NCBI GenBank assembly: GCA_946405145.1
Contig: CAMJGE010000015.1
Span: 1-48,698, forward strand
Direction of reading: 5' to 3'
Source: an uncultured Prevotella sp.
Lineage (GTDB): Bacteria; Bacteroidota; Bacteroidia; Bacteroidales; Bacteroidaceae
DNA: 48,698 nucleotides
Under the pieces are notes generated by a model that saw only the letters and a list, made by a program, of their open reading frames with translations, did no database searches and was not told the origin of the DNA. The position numbers and the translations under genes were made by a program. Below, piece after piece: positions 1 through 8,528 of the stretch. Positions within the stretch are counted from its first letter, which is position 1. Each line of letters starts with the position of its first letter.

Positions 1-737
1 TCTTTGGCAGTGACAAGCAGGAGATGATGAAGCTCTACGAGGATATCCTCGCCGACGGCAACCGTCATGGACTGCAGGTGATCTTCCACGGTTGCACACT
101 GCCACGAGGCTGGGAGCGCATGTATCCCAACTATGTGGCCAGCGAGGCTTTCCTGGCATCAGAGAACGTGTTCTTCACAGAGCACCATGCCAAGCAGGAA
201 GGTTTTGAGCTGACCATGCACCCCTTCTCCCGTAATGCGGTGGCAGCAGCCGACTGGGGCGGTGTGATGATGAACCACCACATGAGCCGTGACAACAAGA
301 GCCGTCATCAGCGTTACACCACCGACGTGTTTGAGATGGCATCAGCCATCGTTATCCAGACGAGTGTGAACTGCGTAGCCATCTACCCCAACAACCTCGA
401 AGAGCTGCCTCAGTTTGAACTGGATTTCCTGAAAGAGATTCCTACGACATGGGAAGAGACACAGTTCATCGAGGGCTACCCCACCCAATACGTGGTGCTG
501 GCACGCCGCACAGGCGACAAGTGGTATGTGGCCGGACTGAACGGTACTCAGGAGAAGAAGGCGCTGACCCTGCAGCTGCCGATGCTGGCAGGAAAGACGG
601 TGCGTTATTACACAGATGCTCCGAAGAAGAAAGGCGAGCTGTTGCCTGCCTCTGAGTTGAAGACCCTGAAGGTTGGTAAGAACGGCGAAGCTAAGGTAAC
701 GATTCAGCCCATGGGCGGTATCATTATCACAGAATAG
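1..737 (+). CDS. Glycoside hydrolase family 97 (alpha-glucosidase-like), C-terminal part
   Basis: The reading frame is open from base 3 and has no start in the window, so this is the 3' part of a gene that begins upstream. The visible part (about 244 residues) contains HGCTLPRGWERMYPNY and VASEAFLASEN, both characteristic of GH97 (SusB-like) enzymes. It ends in the all-beta C-terminal domain usual for the family. GH97 enzymes are periplasmic exo-acting alpha-glucosidases or alpha-galactosidases; which activity applies here cannot be told without the N-terminal half. The gene converges on the DUF4435 gene with a single base between the two stop codons. Confidence 0.9.
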   Translation, partial: FGSDKQEMMKLYEDILADGNRHGLQVIFHGCTLPRGWERMYPNYVASEAFLASENVFFTEHHAKQEGFELTMHPFSRNAVAAADWGGVMMNHHMSRDNKSRHQRYTTDVFEMASAIVIQTSVNCVAIYPNNLEELPQFELDFLKEIPTTWEETQFIEGYPTQYVVLARRTGDKWYVAGLNGTQEKKALTLQLPMLAGKTVRYYTDAPKKKGELLPASELKTLKVGKNGEAKVTIQPMGGIIITE

Positions 738-738
738 A

Positions 739-1737
739 CTATTTCTGATTTAGATAGTTCCGGATATCCTCCTGAACACGACGGAACTGCTCTGAAGACA
801 TGTAACCCGTGTTTTTCTTGAGCATCACCTTGATGTCCTGCAATGAGTTTTCATAGCAGGACATCTCATTTCGCTTCTGTGTCTTATGGGCAGAAGCATG
901 ATATATCTCGTTCTGACGTTCCTGGCGAAGCAGGTTGCAGACCTTTGAAAGCATGGGAGAGACAACCGTATCAAACAAATGATGCCCCTGGATATACAGA
1001 TAGGTGGTCTGAGGGGTGACACCCAGTGCCTTCAGACTCTCCTTAGTGGCGAGATACTCCTCCTTGGCATCAGGGAACTGTCGCTGGAGGTCATTGATCT
1101 TGGTACGAACCTTCCGTTTGACATTGGCGATCGAAGGTTCCGGATTATAGACATTAAAGCCGCCTGGGTCAGCGATGCGATTCAAGTCGGTGATAGAGAA
1201 CCTGGGATAGTTGCCGTTACGGTAGAACATGATAGACCACACAAACAATGGGAATAGTGCCTCGCTGAACTGGGCGAAATAGTCACGGAAATCGAAGATG
1301 CGATGATCGTTGAGCGTCACGGAGACACACACGTTATGCAACGAGGGCGCATAGCACTGGAAGTTCTCGATGGCATAGACATAGGTATGGAAGACATAAG
1401 GGCTCTCGAGCACCTTCTGAGACTGATGGGTACGCCCCTGGATCAGATAGTCGTAATCCGCATCCACACAGGCAATCATATCGCGCCCTAGAGGCTCTCC
1501 CTCGAGGAAATTCATCAGCACCGACTTCTTGCCACGCGTGAGATTACCCTTTGAGGGGAGCATCACCTCGAAGAAACGCTTATCATCCTCGAACTCACTG
1601 AGAACTGTACGCCAGAAATAGATATCGTCATAGCTCTCGACGTAGGCCACAATCCTACGGCGTGCTTTCTTTGAAGTCAACGAGTTCGCCGCCTCAAAGT
1701 ACTTGCTATTCAGATTATCTTTCAGTCTAATCGACAT
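739..1737 (-). CDS. DUF4435 (TOPRIM-like) protein, partner of the ATPase gene upstream
   Basis: 332 residues. The N-terminal third looks like a DUF4435 domain, a TOPRIM-type nuclease fold. There is an acidic residue at the end of a beta strand (AYVESYDD, E34) and a DxD pair (ACVDADYDYL, D92 and D94), the spacing expected for TOPRIM metal ligands. No signal peptide or membrane segment is seen, so it should be cytoplasmic. The start lies 30 bp after the stop of an ABC-type ATPase gene on the same strand, so they are probably co-transcribed. An ATPase followed by a DUF4435 protein is the architecture of the PARIS anti-phage system (AriA/AriB), and the OLD nucleases carry the same two activities. 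Whether this pair defends against phage is inference: its neighbours are housekeeping genes. Confidence 0.8.
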   Translation of the reverse strand: MSIRLKDNLNSKYFEAANSLTSKKARRRIVAYVESYDDIYFWRTVLSEFEDDKRFFEVMLPSKGNLTRGKKSVLMNFLEGEPLGRDMIACVDADYDYLIQGRTHQSQKVLESPYVFHTYVYAIENFQCYAPSLHNVCVSVTLNDHRIFDFRDYFAQFSEALFPLFVWSIMFYRNGNYPRFSITDLNRIADPGGFNVYNPEPSIANVKRKVRTKINDLQRQFPDAKEEYLATKESLKALGVTPQTTYLYIQGHHLFDTVVSPMLSKVCNLLRQERQNEIYHASAHKTQKRNEMSCYENSLQDIKVMLKKNTGYMSSEQFRRVQEDIRNYLNQK

Positions 1738-1767
1738 AGGCTAGGATGAATAGGATAACTAGGATGA

Positions 1768-2604
1768 CTAGACAGTGATATCGCTCACCTCAGTGACAGA
1801 GTCGATCCAACCGTTCATGACAACAGCTGGTGAATGGGTGGTCAGAATGATCTGGACATTGGGATTGAGTTCCAGACAGAGATCGATGAGCCGCTTCTGC
1901 CACTCAATGTGGAGAGATACCTCAGGCTCATCCATAAAGAGCACATAAGACTGGTTATCCTCTACCAGAACCGTCAGCAGGATGACGAGCAATTGTTTTT
2001 CGCCACTCGACAGTTGGTAGGGTAACAGCATCTCACCAATCTGCGTGAAACGGAGCTCGTTCTCAGTACGGATGATCCGCTTGCCTGTCTCTGAGAACAG
2101 GTCATCGACGATATCCTGAAATCGCGTTTTCTTTTGTGAGAGCTGTTGGGCAGCATCCGCATCACCCACCTGAAGTTTCTCGATGATACGATTACCGATC
2201 TTCACCTGATAATCAAGGAACTTGCGCTGCAGGTTATACAACTGGATGTCGAGCAGCGAGCCGCCTCCCACGCCAGCAAGTGCCGTGAGTGCCTGTCGGA
2301 TGAAGCCATCACCCTCGGAAAGTGTCTTCTGCAGGTTGGAGTCGAGTGAACGAATCATGTCATACCTAATCCACTTCGCATCCTCAGGCTCCACTTCAAG
2401 TTTCACGCCCTTCAGCATGTGACTTGGAAACTCGCCACCAGCCGACAAGCCTTTCACCACCTTATTGAGGATGGTGCTCTTACCCTGTCCGTTGCTGCCA
2501 CTCAGGATATTCACCTGACGGTGCAGATCCCAGGTGACATGTTTCTTACCACTCCATAGAGAATCAATCTCTATTCGTTTGATGTAGTCAGCGTACTTTT
2601 GCAT
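1768..2604 (-). CDS. ABC-type AAA ATPase (AriA/OLD-like), small form
   Basis: 278 residues with a complete ABC-type ATPase core: Walker A GSNGQGKST (36-44), signature LSSGEKQ (198-204), Walker B VLFMDEPE (221-228) and a switch histidine in TTHSP (H257). The short region between Walker A and the signature leaves no room for the long coiled coil of SMC/Rad50 proteins, and there are no membrane segments. It most resembles AAA_15/AAA_21-type ATPases that work with nucleases or effectors. It lies directly upstream of the DUF4435 gene. No TAnnTTTG promoter is visible in front of it, so it may be read from the FKBP/glyQS side past an imperfect terminator, or from a promoter I do not recognise. Confidence 0.8.
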   Translation of the reverse strand: MQKYADYIKRIEIDSLWSGKKHVTWDLHRQVNILSGSNGQGKSTILNKVVKGLSAGGEFPSHMLKGVKLEVEPEDAKWIRYDMIRSLDSNLQKTLSEGDGFIRQALTALAGVGGGSLLDIQLYNLQRKFLDYQVKIGNRIIEKLQVGDADAAQQLSQKKTRFQDIVDDLFSETGKRIIRTENELRFTQIGEMLLPYQLSSGEKQLLVILLTVLVEDNQSYVLFMDEPEVSLHIEWQKRLIDLCLELNPNVQIILTTHSPAVVMNGWIDSVTEVSDITV

Positions 2605-2619
2605 AAGCTTTTTGTTTAT

Positions 2620-2652
2620 AAAAGGGCACCATAATATCTATGATGCCCTTTT
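2620..2652 (-). terminator. Hairpin terminator after the FKBP gene
   Basis: Arms at 2620-2632 and 2640-2652 pair with one mismatch around a 7-nt loop. On the minus strand the stem ends in CCCTTTT and runs into an AT-rich tract. It sits between the FKBP stop and the ATPase start, so it probably ends or attenuates the glyQS-FKBP transcript. Confidence 0.6.
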
Positions 2653-2661
2653 CAACTTTAA

Positions 2662-3309
2662 TTATCTAACCTTAAACACCGGCCTCGTCTCTCCTGGATG
2701 CCAGAAGTCAAAGAGTGCCACGTCGAAAACCAGGTTGCTATAGGCAGGAATCGTAGATTTCTCTGTCGTTCCGTAACCCAACTGATAAGGGATATGAATC
2801 AACCAGCGGTCACCCACATGCATATGCAATAAGGCAGTCTCGATACCGTCAATCAGAGGACTGTCCTGAGTACTCCGAGATGGGAACTGAGCAGGATAAG
2901 CCGTCCTCCAGCTAAACTCGTTGAGATAAGACTGGTCGAAGACACGTCCCTCAGGATAAGTGACGGTGGGAAGTATGCGCCCACGATAGGCTATACGAAC
3001 CGTATCTGTCAGGAAAGGCGAAGGAGTATCAGGATCGCCTGATTCCAAGACCTTCACATAGATATAGTCGCTATTGACTGTTGGGGCATCCTCATGCAAG
3101 GCATGGTTCTTGATCTTCTTAAGGCTTGTATCTGAAACCCACTCAGCAAGTTCCTCATCGTTGCGCTGCTGCCAGTTGTCATACTCTGCCTCATAAAGAT
3201 CGTCGTCATCGTCTTCTTCGCAAGAGATCAGAGGCGCTACCGTCAGCAGACAAAACGGTATCACCCATTTCGTCATCGACGCTGCCACTTTCTCGATAGA
3301 CTTTATCAT
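2662..3309 (-). CDS. FKBP-type peptidyl-prolyl isomerase lipoprotein
   Basis: 215 residues with a lipoprotein signal (APLISC, lipid Cys at residue 30 from this start). An ATG at 3276 would give a shorter and more typical signal with the Cys at residue 19. The residues after the Cys are EEDDDDD, an acidic run like the signal that sends Bacteroidota lipoproteins to the cell surface. The C-terminal half carries FKBP features: VRIAYRGRIL, VFDQSY, a segment around IDGIETALLHMHVGDRW, IPYQLGYG, and IPAYSNLVFDVALFDF. It should speed proline isomerisation of envelope proteins. It follows glyQS by 23 bp on the same strand. Confidence 0.85.
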   Translation of the reverse strand: MIKSIEKVAASMTKWVIPFCLLTVAPLISCEEDDDDDLYEAEYDNWQQRNDEELAEWVSDTSLKKIKNHALHEDAPTVNSDYIYVKVLESGDPDTPSPFLTDTVRIAYRGRILPTVTYPEGRVFDQSYLNEFSWRTAYPAQFPSRSTQDSPLIDGIETALLHMHVGDRWLIHIPYQLGYGTTEKSTIPAYSNLVFDVALFDFWHPGETRPVFKVR

Positions 3310-3332
3310 CTTTTACGCTTTTGCTATTACGT

Positions 3333-4874
3333 TTACTGGAGTTTCTTCAGCAGGCTGGCAATGCTCACCTTATCCTCGATGATAGCGTTGAGATCGCTGA
3401 TGTTCACACGCTCCTGCTCCATCGTATCACGGAAGCGAAGAGTTACCTTACCATCGGTGAGGGTGTCGTGATCGACAGTGACGCAATATGGGGTACCAAT
3501 GGCATCCTGACGACGATAACGCTTACCGATAGAATCCTTCTCATCGTACTGGCAGTTGAAGTGGAACTTCAGCTGGTCGATAATCTCACGAGCCTTTTCA
3601 GGCAGACCGTCCTTCTTCACCAAAGGCATCACAGCACACTTCACAGGAGCCAGAGCTGCGGGCAGCTTCAGCACAGTGCGGGTCTCACCATTCTCGAGTT
3701 TCTCCTCCTCGAAGGCATGACACATGATAGAGAGGAACATACGATCTACACCGATAGAGGTCTCGATGACATACGGTGTATAGCTCTCGTTGGTCTGAGG
3801 ATCGAAGTACTTGATGCTCTTACCAGAATATTTCTCATGCTGCGACAGGTCGAAGTTGGTACGGGAGTGGATACCCTCCACCTCCTTGAAGCCGAACGGC
3901 ATCTTGAATTCGATATCGGTAGCAGCGTTGGCATAGTGAGCCAGCTTGTCGTGATCGTGGAAACGGTAGTTCTCAGCGCCGAAGCCCAGGGCCTGGTGCC
4001 ACTTCATACGCGTCTCCTTCCACTTCGGGAACCACTCCAGCTCCGTGCCGGGCTGTACGAAGAACTGCATCTCCATCTGCTCGAACTCGCGCATACGGAA
4101 GATGAACTGACGGGCCACGATCTCGTTACGGAAAGCCTTACCGATCTGGGCAATACCGAAAGGAATCTTCATACGACCGGTCTTCTGCACATTCAGGTAG
4201 TTCACGAAGATACCCTGTGCTGTCTCCGGACGAAGGTAAATCTTCATCGAAGCATCGGCAGAGGCACCCATCTCGGTTGAGAACATCAGGTTGAACTGAC
4301 GAACATCGGTCCAGTTACGTGTACCACTGATAGGACATACAATCTCCTCGTCGAGGATAATCTGCTTCAGCTCGTCGAGATCCGGTCCCTGCATGGCAGC
4401 AGCATAACGTGCATGCAGCGCATCGCGCTTCCCCTTGGTCTCCTTCACGCGCTCACTGGTCTCCAGATACTTAGCCTCATCGAAGCTGTCGCCAAAACGC
4501 TTACGAGCCTTCTCAACCTCCTTCTGGATCTTCTCATCGTACTTGGCAATCTGATCCTCAATCAGCACGTCTGCACGATAACGCTTCTTAGAGTCGCGGT
4601 TGTCGATCAAGGGATCGTTGAAAGCATCCACGTGTCCAGAGGCTTTCCATATTGTGGGGTGCATAAAGATGGCGCTGTCGATACCCACGATATTCTCATG
4701 CAGCATCGTCATAGCCTTCCACCAGTACTGCTTGATATTATTTTTCAACTCCACACCGTTCTGACCATAGTCGTAAACGGCTCCTAATCCATCGTAAATC
4801 TCACTGCTGGGGAATACAAAACCATATTCTTTGCAATGGCTTACGATTTTCTTAAATACATCTTCTTGTGCCAT
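3333..4874 (-). CDS. glyQS: Glycine--tRNA ligase, one-chain (alpha2) type
   Basis: 513 residues. This is the eukaryote-like homodimeric class II synthetase that charges tRNA-Gly in many Bacteroidota; it is not the alpha2beta2 form of enterobacteria. The N-terminus (FKKIVSHCKEYGFVFPSSEI, then YGLGAVYDYG-type sequence) and the class II core (RPETAQGIFVNY, FGIAQIGKAFRNEI, FRMREFEQMEMQFF) are present. The C-terminal anticodon-binding domain starts around APVKCAVMPLV. Length is normal. The ATG follows a TAnnTTTG box at 4904-4911 with a leader of roughly 25 nt. The FKBP gene follows in the same direction. Confidence 0.97.
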   Translation of the reverse strand: MAQEDVFKKIVSHCKEYGFVFPSSEIYDGLGAVYDYGQNGVELKNNIKQYWWKAMTMLHENIVGIDSAIFMHPTIWKASGHVDAFNDPLIDNRDSKKRYRADVLIEDQIAKYDEKIQKEVEKARKRFGDSFDEAKYLETSERVKETKGKRDALHARYAAAMQGPDLDELKQIILDEEIVCPISGTRNWTDVRQFNLMFSTEMGASADASMKIYLRPETAQGIFVNYLNVQKTGRMKIPFGIAQIGKAFRNEIVARQFIFRMREFEQMEMQFFVQPGTELEWFPKWKETRMKWHQALGFGAENYRFHDHDKLAHYANAATDIEFKMPFGFKEVEGIHSRTNFDLSQHEKYSGKSIKYFDPQTNESYTPYVIETSIGVDRMFLSIMCHAFEEEKLENGETRTVLKLPAALAPVKCAVMPLVKKDGLPEKAREIIDQLKFHFNCQYDEKDSIGKRYRRQDAIGTPYCVTVDHDTLTDGKVTLRFRDTMEQERVNISDLNAIIEDKVSIASLLKKLQ

Positions 4875-4903
4875 AATAAATATACAAATTCGAATTTATG
4901 GTG

Positions 4904-4911
4904 CAAAGGTA
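4904..4911 (-). promoter_or_regulatory. -7 element of the glyQS promoter
   Basis: TACCTTTG on the minus strand matches the Bacteroidota TAnnTTTG element, about 30 bp before the glyQS ATG. No clear -33 TTTG is seen at the usual distance. Confidence 0.6.
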
Positions 4912-4931
4912 CAACTTTTTTTTGAAAACCC

Positions 4932-4962
4932 TTGCTCTTTTCAATAAAATTGTGTACCTTTG
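4932..4962 (+). promoter_or_regulatory. Promoter of the tRNA-Val gene
   Basis: TTG at 4932-4934, a 20-bp spacer and TACCTTTG at 4955-4962 fit the Bacteroidota promoter. The predicted start is about 15 nt before the mature tRNA. Confidence 0.65.
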
Positions 4963-4983
4963 CATCCGCTTAACAAAAAGTAT

Positions 4984-5061
4984 AGGGGCATAGCCCAGTT
5001 GGTTTAGAGCGCTGCAGTCACATTGCAGAGGTCCCCGGTTCGAGCCCGGGTGTCCCTACCA
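4984..5061 (+). tRNA. tRNA-Val (anticodon CAC)
   Basis: A full cloverleaf can be drawn. The 7-bp acceptor stem AGGGGCA/TGTCCCT includes one G-U pair. The discriminator is A and CCA is encoded. The anticodon stem is CTGCA/TGCAG with loop GTCACAT, so the anticodon at 5019-5021 is CAC, reading GUG valine codons. The T arm is CCCGG-TTCGAGC-CCGGG. The D stem has one C-A mismatch, and position 32 is G, which is uncommon. No flanking duplication suggests an integration site here. Confidence 0.88.
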
Positions 5062-5065
5062 AAAG

Positions 5066-5095
5066 AAAATCCTCGCCGCTTGGCGAGGATTTTTC
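5066..5095. terminator. Bidirectional terminator between tRNA-Val and the TonB receptor gene
   Basis: A 12-bp perfect stem (5066-5077 with 5082-5093) has a 4-nt loop GCTT, with A-runs on the left and T-runs on the right. It can end both the tRNA transcript and the converging receptor transcript. Confidence 0.85.
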
Positions 5096-5112
5096 TTTGA
5101 TACCCATCAGTG

Positions 5113-8100
5113 TTAGTTGAACAGATAACGGATCGTGAACTGGATGCGGTAGGTCGAAGCCGTGCTCAGATAGTTCTGAGAGGTTGAGAGGTGACGCTGA
5201 CCGTCCACGAGGTTATACTGATACTGATTAGCCTTTGCATCGTAAGTCAGCAGCGTGTTACCTGTAACCTGCTTGTAGAGACCCCAGTCTTTGCAGAGGA
5301 AGTTGAGCAGATTCTCGACATCAACACCGAGCTGCAGGGTGTGCTTGGTCTTACCCCAGTTCACACTCATATCGCGCAGGTAACGGAAGTCGAGCTGATG
5401 ATGCCAAGGCATCTTAGCACCGCCACGCTCTGTGTACTGACCCAGACGGTTCTTCAGGTAGTCATCCTGCTGGATGTAGTTCCAGAAGTCATCACGCTGC
5501 ATATCAGCAGTATAAGTCTCACCACCTACTTTACCTTCCTTAAAGTCCCAATTGTTCAGTTCCTGACGAGAAGCAGGCACATAAATCAGGTTACCAGGAG
5601 CAGAAGGATCGTTGTTCACATTGCTATTGAAGATGTAAGAGTAACGGCTATAAGCATAAGAACCCAGATAACCGTTCTGATAAGCATCATAAATAAGGCT
5701 GAACGTAGAAGTAGTATGCTTTGACTCCTTCAGCTTATAGCTTGCTCCGATAAGCAGACGGTTAGGAGCCACATAGGTTGCATAACCAGTCTCATTATCG
5801 TTAACTGCATTAATAGAGTTACGGTAGTTGTTATAAGCAGAAGTTACCTGGTCACCGATACCCTCGGTATAGCTCTTTGCCTTAGAGAGTGTATAGCTTG
5901 CATTCAGGTCGAGACCGAAGTCGAAAGCCTTGTGCAGCTGGAAGCTCAAAGAAGCATAGTAAGCCTTGCCACCTGCATTCTCAAGCAAATATGCGCTCTG
6001 GCTGTTATAAGTGGACATCTTATGACGTACATCACCATGACCAAGGTCAACAGTAGAAGTACCATCCCAATAAACGTTGGCGTTAGAAACAACAACAGGA
6101 TTCAGGTCTCTGTTCATGATACCCTCCATGGTGAAGTCGATGTCACCTGGCAGTTTGGCATCAAATGCCAGAGAGAACTTCCAAGTTTTCGGCATACGGA
6201 GATCCTCTGAGAGGATGGTGGGAGAACCAGGAACAGTTGTTGAGCTGGTAGCGCCAATCTGATTCAGCATGTCCTCCTGACTAGTCGTGAATTTAGGCAA
6301 TGTCTTACCGTTAGCCTGAGTAGCCCAATAGGTGGTCTGACCCATACCTGAGTTACCTACTGCAGAAACGAGCCATACGAATGGCATACGACCTACGAAG
6401 AGGCCGGTACCACCACGGAGGATGTACTTACGATCGCCAGTAATATCCCAGTTGAAACCAATACGCGGAGAGAAGCTCAGACTTGCAGAAGGCACGTTGT
6501 CCGTACGGAAGTGACGGCCACCGAAGTCAAGCTTATAATACTCATCGTTATAATTGTCGGCCAGTGAGGGATAAGAAGGTACTTCGAAACGAGCACCGAT
6601 TGACATGCGGAAGCGCTCGCTCCAACTGATGTTATCCTGAATATAGAATGACCACTGGTTGGTCTTCATCTCAGATGTGAACATCGAGTGATTGGCATTG
6701 TTGCCATAGGTGATACCAAAGGTACGAGGACCACGTCCAAACACACTAGCCCAGTCACCAGCAGCTACCTCCTCAGGTGTAGCCTCGAAGGTATAGTAAC
6801 CGGCAGCAGCCTGTGCATAACCGTTTGCTGCATAGTTGTGCTCATACTGGATACCACCAAAGAGATTGTGCTTACCAAGTGTTACATTCACCTCATCAGT
6901 GATGACAGTAGTCTTTGTCTGAGACAGGTTACCATAGGTAAAGATGTCTCCAGTGTAAGCCCATGTAGGATAGTGATCCTGGCCATCATTCATCAAGATC
7001 TCAACAACAGGAGCTGCATCGCCATATTCTGTAGAACGGGGCTGATCCTGGAATGAATAAGTAGCACGCAGGGTATTATTAACCTTACCAAACCTAGAGT
7101 TCAACTCACCTGCAATTGATGTAAACTTATACTCAGAATAATAGCGGCTTGAGAGTGAGCTCATACCATAGTTGGTATTACTACCATAGGTATTGTTAGA
7201 ACCGCCATAGATATCATTTGACCTGTTAGAACCAACCGAACGAGAAGCTGAAGCTGGGCTTGAGCTCTTACGGTTTGACTTGGTGAAACGGACATTCAAC
7301 TTATGGTTGTCATTGATGTTCCAGTCCAAACGAGCCAGAATACGGAAAGCAGGCGTCTTTACATTATAATTCTGCCAAGAGCCAGTGCTCAGACCGTAAG
7401 TCTTCTGCATATAGTCAGACAGACCCTCCAGTTCCTCAATCTGCGGACGGCGATTAGTTGTGGTGTAAGGCAAAGAGCCATCACCTGCACGGGCATTAGG
7501 ACCAGTTGTCACATTATGCTCATATTCACCATTCACGAAGAAGAACAGTTTATCCTTGACGATTGGACCACCGAAAGTCATACCATAAGTATCGTTATGA
7601 CCATCGTCAACATCAAATACAGTATTGGCAACACGGTTACCTTTCAGAGAAGTACTAGTAATGTAGGTATACAGACTACCTTTGAATTCGTTTGTACCAC
7701 TCTTTGTAACAGCATTGACACCAGCACCAGTAAAGCCGCTCTGACGAACGTCGTACGGTGTGATAGAAATGGTCATCTGATCCAGAGCGTCGAGTGAGAT
7801 TGGCGTACCACCACCAGGCAGCGGACTTGAGCCAAGACCAAAGGCATTGTTGAAAGCAGCACCATCGACTGTGATACTTGACTGACGATAGTTACCACCA
7901 CCGATAGCCATACCACTGGCAGAGCTACTCTGCGGTGTCATCTTCGCAATATCCGTCATGCTACGTCCAACAGTAGGAACAATTGCCATCTGTTCTGCAT
8001 TCAGGTTGGTCACGGCACCAGAACGGTCTGAACGCATTGTGTTACGGGCAGCTGCAACAATCTCGACCTCCTGCAGCATCTCACTGCCTTCAGAAAGCTG

Positions 8101-8415
8101 CACATCAACTACAGTATTCTGACCCAGTGACAGTTGGATTCCTGAGAATTTCTTCGTCTGATAGCCAATGTAGGATACCTCAACCTCGTAAGGGCCACCA
8201 GAACGCATACCTGTAATAGTGTATCGGCCGTTCACATTAGTAACAGCACGATAGACAGAACCCGAAGGAGTGTGCTTGGCTGTAATTGTGGCACCAATAA
8301 CCTCTTCGTTATTAGCAGTCACAATACCATTGATACCAGAAGTCGTCACCTGAGCTACGGCAGTGAGCGAAAGCGTCAGCACCGTAACAACCAGCAAAAA
8401 CAATCTTTTCTGCAT
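5113..8415 (-). CDS. TonB-dependent receptor, Oar-like, with N-terminal carboxypeptidase-regulatory domain
   Basis: 1100 residues. A signal peptide of about 22 residues (ends TAVAQ) precedes a CarboxypepD_reg-like domain (about 25-110, with GINGIVTANNEEVIGATITA). A plug region (about 115-240, with SSITVDGAAFNNAFGLG and GFTGAGVNAVTKSGTNEFKG) follows, and then a long outer-membrane beta barrel that ends in an aromatic-rich strand with a near-terminal Phe (IRYLFN). The GANAVTKSGTN-type segment marks the Oar/OmpA-related class and not SusC, and no SusD gene is adjacent. The substrate is unknown; Oar-like receptors in other Bacteroidota handle peptides or take part in protein secretion and adhesion. 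It has its own promoter and is not coupled to the M23 gene upstream. Confidence 0.92.
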   Translation of the reverse strand: MQKRLFLLVVTVLTLSLTAVAQVTTSGINGIVTANNEEVIGATITAKHTPSGSVYRAVTNVNGRYTITGMRSGGPYEVEVSYIGYQTKKFSGIQLSLGQNTVVDVQLSEGSEMLQEVEIVAAARNTMRSDRSGAVTNLNAEQMAIVPTVGRSMTDIAKMTPQSSSASGMAIGGGNYRQSSITVDGAAFNNAFGLGSSPLPGGGTPISLDALDQMTISITPYDVRQSGFTGAGVNAVTKSGTNEFKGSLYTYITSTSLKGNRVANTVFDVDDGHNDTYGMTFGGPIVKDKLFFFVNGEYEHNVTTGPNARAGDGSLPYTTTNRRPQIEELEGLSDYMQKTYGLSTGSWQNYNVKTPAFRILARLDWNINDNHKLNVRFTKSNRKSSSPASASRSVGSNRSNDIYGGSNNTYGSNTNYGMSSLSSRYYSEYKFTSIAGELNSRFGKVNNTLRATYSFQDQPRSTEYGDAAPVVEILMNDGQDHYPTWAYTGDIFTYGNLSQTKTTVITDEVNVTLGKHNLFGGIQYEHNYAANGYAQAAAGYYTFEATPEEVAAGDWASVFGRGPRTFGITYGNNANHSMFTSEMKTNQWSFYIQDNISWSERFRMSIGARFEVPSYPSLADNYNDEYYKLDFGGRHFRTDNVPSASLSFSPRIGFNWDITGDRKYILRGGTGLFVGRMPFVWLVSAVGNSGMGQTTYWATQANGKTLPKFTTSQEDMLNQIGATSSTTVPGSPTILSEDLRMPKTWKFSLAFDAKLPGDIDFTMEGIMNRDLNPVVVSNANVYWDGTSTVDLGHGDVRHKMSTYNSQSAYLLENAGGKAYYASLSFQLHKAFDFGLDLNASYTLSKAKSYTEGIGDQVTSAYNNYRNSINAVNDNETGYATYVAPNRLLIGASYKLKESKHTTSTFSLIYDAYQNGYLGSYAYSRYSYIFNSNVNNDPSAPGNLIYVPASRQELNNWDFKEGKVGGETYTADMQRDDFWNYIQQDDYLKNRLGQYTERGGAKMPWHHQLDFRYLRDMSVNWGKTKHTLQLGVDVENLLNFLCKDWGLYKQVTGNTLLTYDAKANQYQYNLVDGQRHLSTSQNYLSTASTYRIQFTIRYLFN

Positions 8416-8479
8416 AAAATTAGTAATGTTTTAATTAAAAAATAGATCGGCCATAGACCGAAAGTTTGAAATTTCGGTG

Positions 8480-8487
8480 CAAAATTA
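8480..8487 (-). promoter_or_regulatory. -7 element of the Oar-like receptor promoter
   Basis: TAATTTTG on the minus strand, 64 bp before the receptor ATG, inside a very AT-rich 113-bp gap. No clear -33 TTTG is visible. Confidence 0.55.
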
Positions 8488-8528
8488 ATTAAATAAATCG
8501 ATATAAATGTTTAATTTGCGCTATTTTT

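Noticed and set aside
3321..4280. 319-codon plus-strand open frame opposite glyQS
   Set aside because: It is the shadow of a highly conserved synthetase; the translation shows no family motif or signal and no promoter precedes it.
4984..5061. tRNA-Val considered as an integration site
   Set aside because: No duplicated 3' tRNA fragment and no integrase were found within the window.
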